Positions 14,113-16,138 of a stretch of 16,138 bases of DNA are shown in pieces. The notes beneath the pieces were generated by a model that was not told where the DNA came from, did not search any database, and saw nothing but the letters and a program-made list of their open reading frames with translations. The translations under genes and the position numbers were made by a program. Every line of letters begins with the position of its first letter. Within the stretch, counting starts at the first letter, position 1. Location: contig FR902853.1 in the NCBI GenBank assembly GCA_000438155.1, forward strand, positions 1 to 16,138, written 5' to 3'. The stretch comes from Firmicutes bacterium CAG:95. Lineage in GTDB: Bacteria > Bacillota > Clostridia > Lachnospirales > Lachnospiraceae.

Positions 14113-15009
14113 TCAGGTCTGATCTTCCCCCACAAAATTTTTTTTCGTCTCTTCCTTCTTCTTTAAACAGATGCGAACCACCACACCACAGACCACGGAA
14201 AAGACCACCAGGACAATCGCAAGTACCTGGGAAACCGGTATCGTTGTTCCGTGAATGTAAAGCTGGTCGGTACGGATTCCTTCGATCCAAGCCCGGCCAA
14301 GCCCATAGCCGCCAAGATAAATCAGGGCGATCTCTCCTTCGAACCTCTTATGCTTCCAGTAAATGAGCATAATCGCAAGAACCATTAGACACCAGAGACT
14401 TTCGTACAGATAGGTCGGATGCACCTGAATGTAGTTCGTTCCTTCAATAATATGATTCCGCAGATTTTCGGAAATATCCCCACTTCGCACCATTTCGATC
14501 GGAAGCCGCATAGCAAGCAGATTATCGGTATATTCACCGAACACTTCACGGTTAAAGAAATTTCCCCACCGGCCGATTGCCTGTCCGAGGATCAGTCCGG
14601 GCAATGCCGTATCCATGAGGCGGAAGGGATTAAGCTTCTTAATCTTACTGTATACAAAGACCGTAATAAAAGCCACAATCACGCCCCCATAAATGGCAAG
14701 TCCGCCTTCCCTCAGGTTGAAGATACTTAACAGGTGATTCTTATAGTAATCCCACTGGAAGATCACATAATAGATTCGCGCTCCGATAATGGAAAGGATT
14801 ACCGCATAGATTGCGAAATCAAAATAGGTATCCGGATTCTGTCCGGTCTTCTTTGCCACCTTCGCTGCCATCAGATATCCGCAGATAACCGCAACAGCGA
14901 TACAGATTCCATAGATTGCAATGGTAAATCCGAAAACAGTAAAGCCCTTGGGCACATATTTCAGATCAATTCCAAGATTGGGAAACGAAATTTCCATCAA
15001 ATCCATCAT
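14113..15009 (-). CDS. lgt: Phosphatidylglycerol--prolipoprotein diacylglyceryl transferase (Lgt)
   Basis: Integral membrane enzyme that attaches diacylglyceryl to the lipobox cysteine of prolipoproteins. The 298-aa product has about seven hydrophobic segments. It carries the Lgt landmarks GGLAIYGG (about 103-110), GQAIGRWGNFFNREVFG (142-158), HPTYLYESLW (197-206) and GRAWIEGIRTDQLY (238-251, with R246). The E. coli His103 position is Tyr107 here, a substitution I believe common in Gram-positive Lgt. The start ATG has AAAGGAG 9 bases upstream. It lies 20 bp after ychF, so the two are probably cotranscribed, and is followed by a terminator. Confidence 0.96.
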   Translation of the reverse strand: MMDLMEISFPNLGIDLKYVPKGFTVFGFTIAIYGICIAVAVICGYLMAAKVAKKTGQNPDTYFDFAIYAVILSIIGARIYYVIFQWDYYKNHLLSIFNLREGGLAIYGGVIVAFITVFVYSKIKKLNPFRLMDTALPGLILGQAIGRWGNFFNREVFGEYTDNLLAMRLPIEMVRSGDISENLRNHIIEGTNYIQVHPTYLYESLWCLMVLAIMLIYWKHKRFEGEIALIYLGGYGLGRAWIEGIRTDQLYIHGTTIPVSQVLAIVLVVFSVVCGVVVRICLKKKEETKKNFVGEDQT

Positions 15010-15029
15010 AATTGTTTACTCCTTTGCTA

Positions 15030-16127
15030 TTACACATTAAAACGGAAAAGAATGACATCCCCATCCTGTACCACATAGTCCTTACCTTCCATGCCGACAA
15101 GTCCCTTTTCCCTTGCTGCTGCAAGGGAGCCCTGCTCTAAAAGATCCTTATAATTAACAACCTCAGCCTTGATAAAACCACGCTCGAAATCGGTATGGAT
15201 TTTACCGGCTGCCTGCGGAGCCTTCGTGCCGATCTTAATGGTCCATGCTCTCGTTTCATCCTCTCCTGCGGTCAAAAAGCTCATCAGCCCCAGTAAGGAA
15301 TAGCTTGCACGGATCAGCTTCTCAAGTCCGGATTCCTTTAAGCCAAGATCCTCCAGGAACATTGCCTTCTCATCATCATCCAACTCTGCAATCTCCTGCT
15401 CGATCTGGGCACAGATTACAAACACTTCACTTCCGTCTTCTTTTGCAAACTCGCGTACCTTCTGCACGCCCGGATTGTTGGCACCGTCATCTGCCAGATC
15501 ATCCTCTGCAACATTTGCCGCGTAAATAGTCGGTTTATAAGTAAGAAGATTAAGACTCTTTAAGATCGCCTGCTTGTCTTCATCATCGGTCACATAACTC
15601 TTAGCCATCTTGCCGGATTCCAGATGTGCGATCAGTTCTTCCAGAAGTTCTGCTTCCTTGGCAAGAGACTTGTCCATTCTGGCTGCCTTACCGGTCTTTG
15701 CCATACGACGCTCCAGAATTTCCAGATCGGAGAAAATCAGTTCCAGATTGATGGTTTCAATATCACGGAGCGGATCAATGCTTCCGTCAACATGTACCAC
15801 ATTCGGATCCTCAAAGCAGCGTACCACATGCACAATCGCATCCACCTCACGGATGTTGCTTAAAAACTGGTTACCAAGACCTTCCCCCTTGGAAGCGCCC
15901 TTTACAAGACCTGCAATATCCACAAATTCGATCACAGCAGGAGTTACCTTTTTGGAATGATACAGATCTCCCAAAAGCTTTAAACGCTCGTCCGGAACGG
16001 CTACCACACCCACATTGGGATCAATGGTACAGAACGGATAGTTTGCAGATTCCGCACCTGCCTTGGTCAGTGAATTGAATAATGTACTCTTTCCTACGTT
16101 GGGCAAGCCCACGATACCTAATTTCAT
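15030..16127 (-). CDS. ychF: Redox-regulated ATPase YchF (Obg/OLA1 family)
   Basis: Conserved P-loop NTPase of the Obg family that prefers ATP and binds ribosomes; linked to translation and stress response. The 365-aa product is full length: P-loop GLPNVGKST (7-15), switch region DIAGLVKGASKGEGLGNQF (70-88), a helical middle, and a C-terminal TGS domain ending VQDGDVILFRFNV. Only 11 bases upstream of the ATG are visible, so its promoter and ribosome binding site lie mostly outside the window. lgt follows directly. It is not part of the classical dcw cluster. Confidence 0.97.
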   Translation of the reverse strand: MKLGIVGLPNVGKSTLFNSLTKAGAESANYPFCTIDPNVGVVAVPDERLKLLGDLYHSKKVTPAVIEFVDIAGLVKGASKGEGLGNQFLSNIREVDAIVHVVRCFEDPNVVHVDGSIDPLRDIETINLELIFSDLEILERRMAKTGKAARMDKSLAKEAELLEELIAHLESGKMAKSYVTDDEDKQAILKSLNLLTYKPTIYAANVAEDDLADDGANNPGVQKVREFAKEDGSEVFVICAQIEQEIAELDDDEKAMFLEDLGLKESGLEKLIRASYSLLGLMSFLTAGEDETRAWTIKIGTKAPQAAGKIHTDFERGFIKAEVVNYKDLLEQGSLAAAREKGLVGMEGKDYVVQDGDVILFRFNV

Positions 16128-16138
16128 ATATACTCATT

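Noticed and set aside
1..16138. CRISPR arrays, tRNA or rRNA genes, transposases, phage genes
   Set aside because: I saw no regularly spaced direct repeats of CRISPR type, no cloverleaf with conserved T-loop, and no open frame resembling a transposase, integrase or phage protein.

Overview
The window reads as a piece of a low-to-mid GC Firmicutes (class Clostridia) chromosome, most probably from Lachnospiraceae. The grounds are the gene order of a Gram-positive division and cell wall (dcw) cluster, the protein sequences (MraZ begins MFMGEYNHTIDAKGR, FtsZ begins MLEIKTN), strong Shine-Dalgarno sites, frequent TTG/GTG starts, and a sporulation operon starting just after ftsZ. The family assignment is inference from sequence style; no search was run. 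Every recognised gene lies on the minus strand, so transcription runs from high to low coordinates.

Layout in transcription order. (1) 16127-14113: ychF (ribosome-associated ATPase) and lgt (prolipoprotein diacylglyceryl transferase), closed by an intrinsic terminator at 14039-14008. (2) 14003-1954: the dcw operon. A sigma-A-like promoter and a leader with five MraZ-type boxes precede mraZ, rsmH, a 152-bp element with perfect 13-bp terminal inverted repeats, ftsL, two class B penicillin-binding proteins (FtsI/PbpB-like and SpoVD-like), mraY, murD, ftsW/spoVE, murA and divIB/ftsQ. (3) 1921-491: ftsZ with its own promoter, a leader with two hairpins, and a terminator. (4) 480-120: about 360 bp without a gene, rich in inverted repeats. 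(5) 146-1: a spoIIG-like promoter with 0A boxes and the first 13 codons of spoIIGA, cut by the window edge.

The genes work together. MurA (UDP-GlcNAc enolpyruvyl transfer), MurD (D-Glu addition) and MraY (lipid I synthesis) supply precursor. FtsW/SpoVE polymerises glycan and the two class B PBPs cross-link it. FtsL and DivIB form part of the divisome that activates synthesis, and FtsZ places the ring. MraZ and RsmH are the usual regulator and 16S rRNA methyltransferase at the head of the cluster. SpoIIGA activates pro-sigma-E in the mother cell, so the end of the division cluster leads directly into a Spo0A-dependent sporulation operon.

Compared with Bacillus subtilis, murE, murG, murB and ftsA are absent from the run and murA sits where murG/murB would be. 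The most notable points are the 152-bp element at the rsmH stop codon, the large inverted repeat after ftsZ, the spoIIG-like promoter with a 21-bp spacer, the MraZ box array, the KTA (not KTG) motif in the SpoVD-like PBP, and paired cysteines in both PBPs at SpoVD-like spacing.
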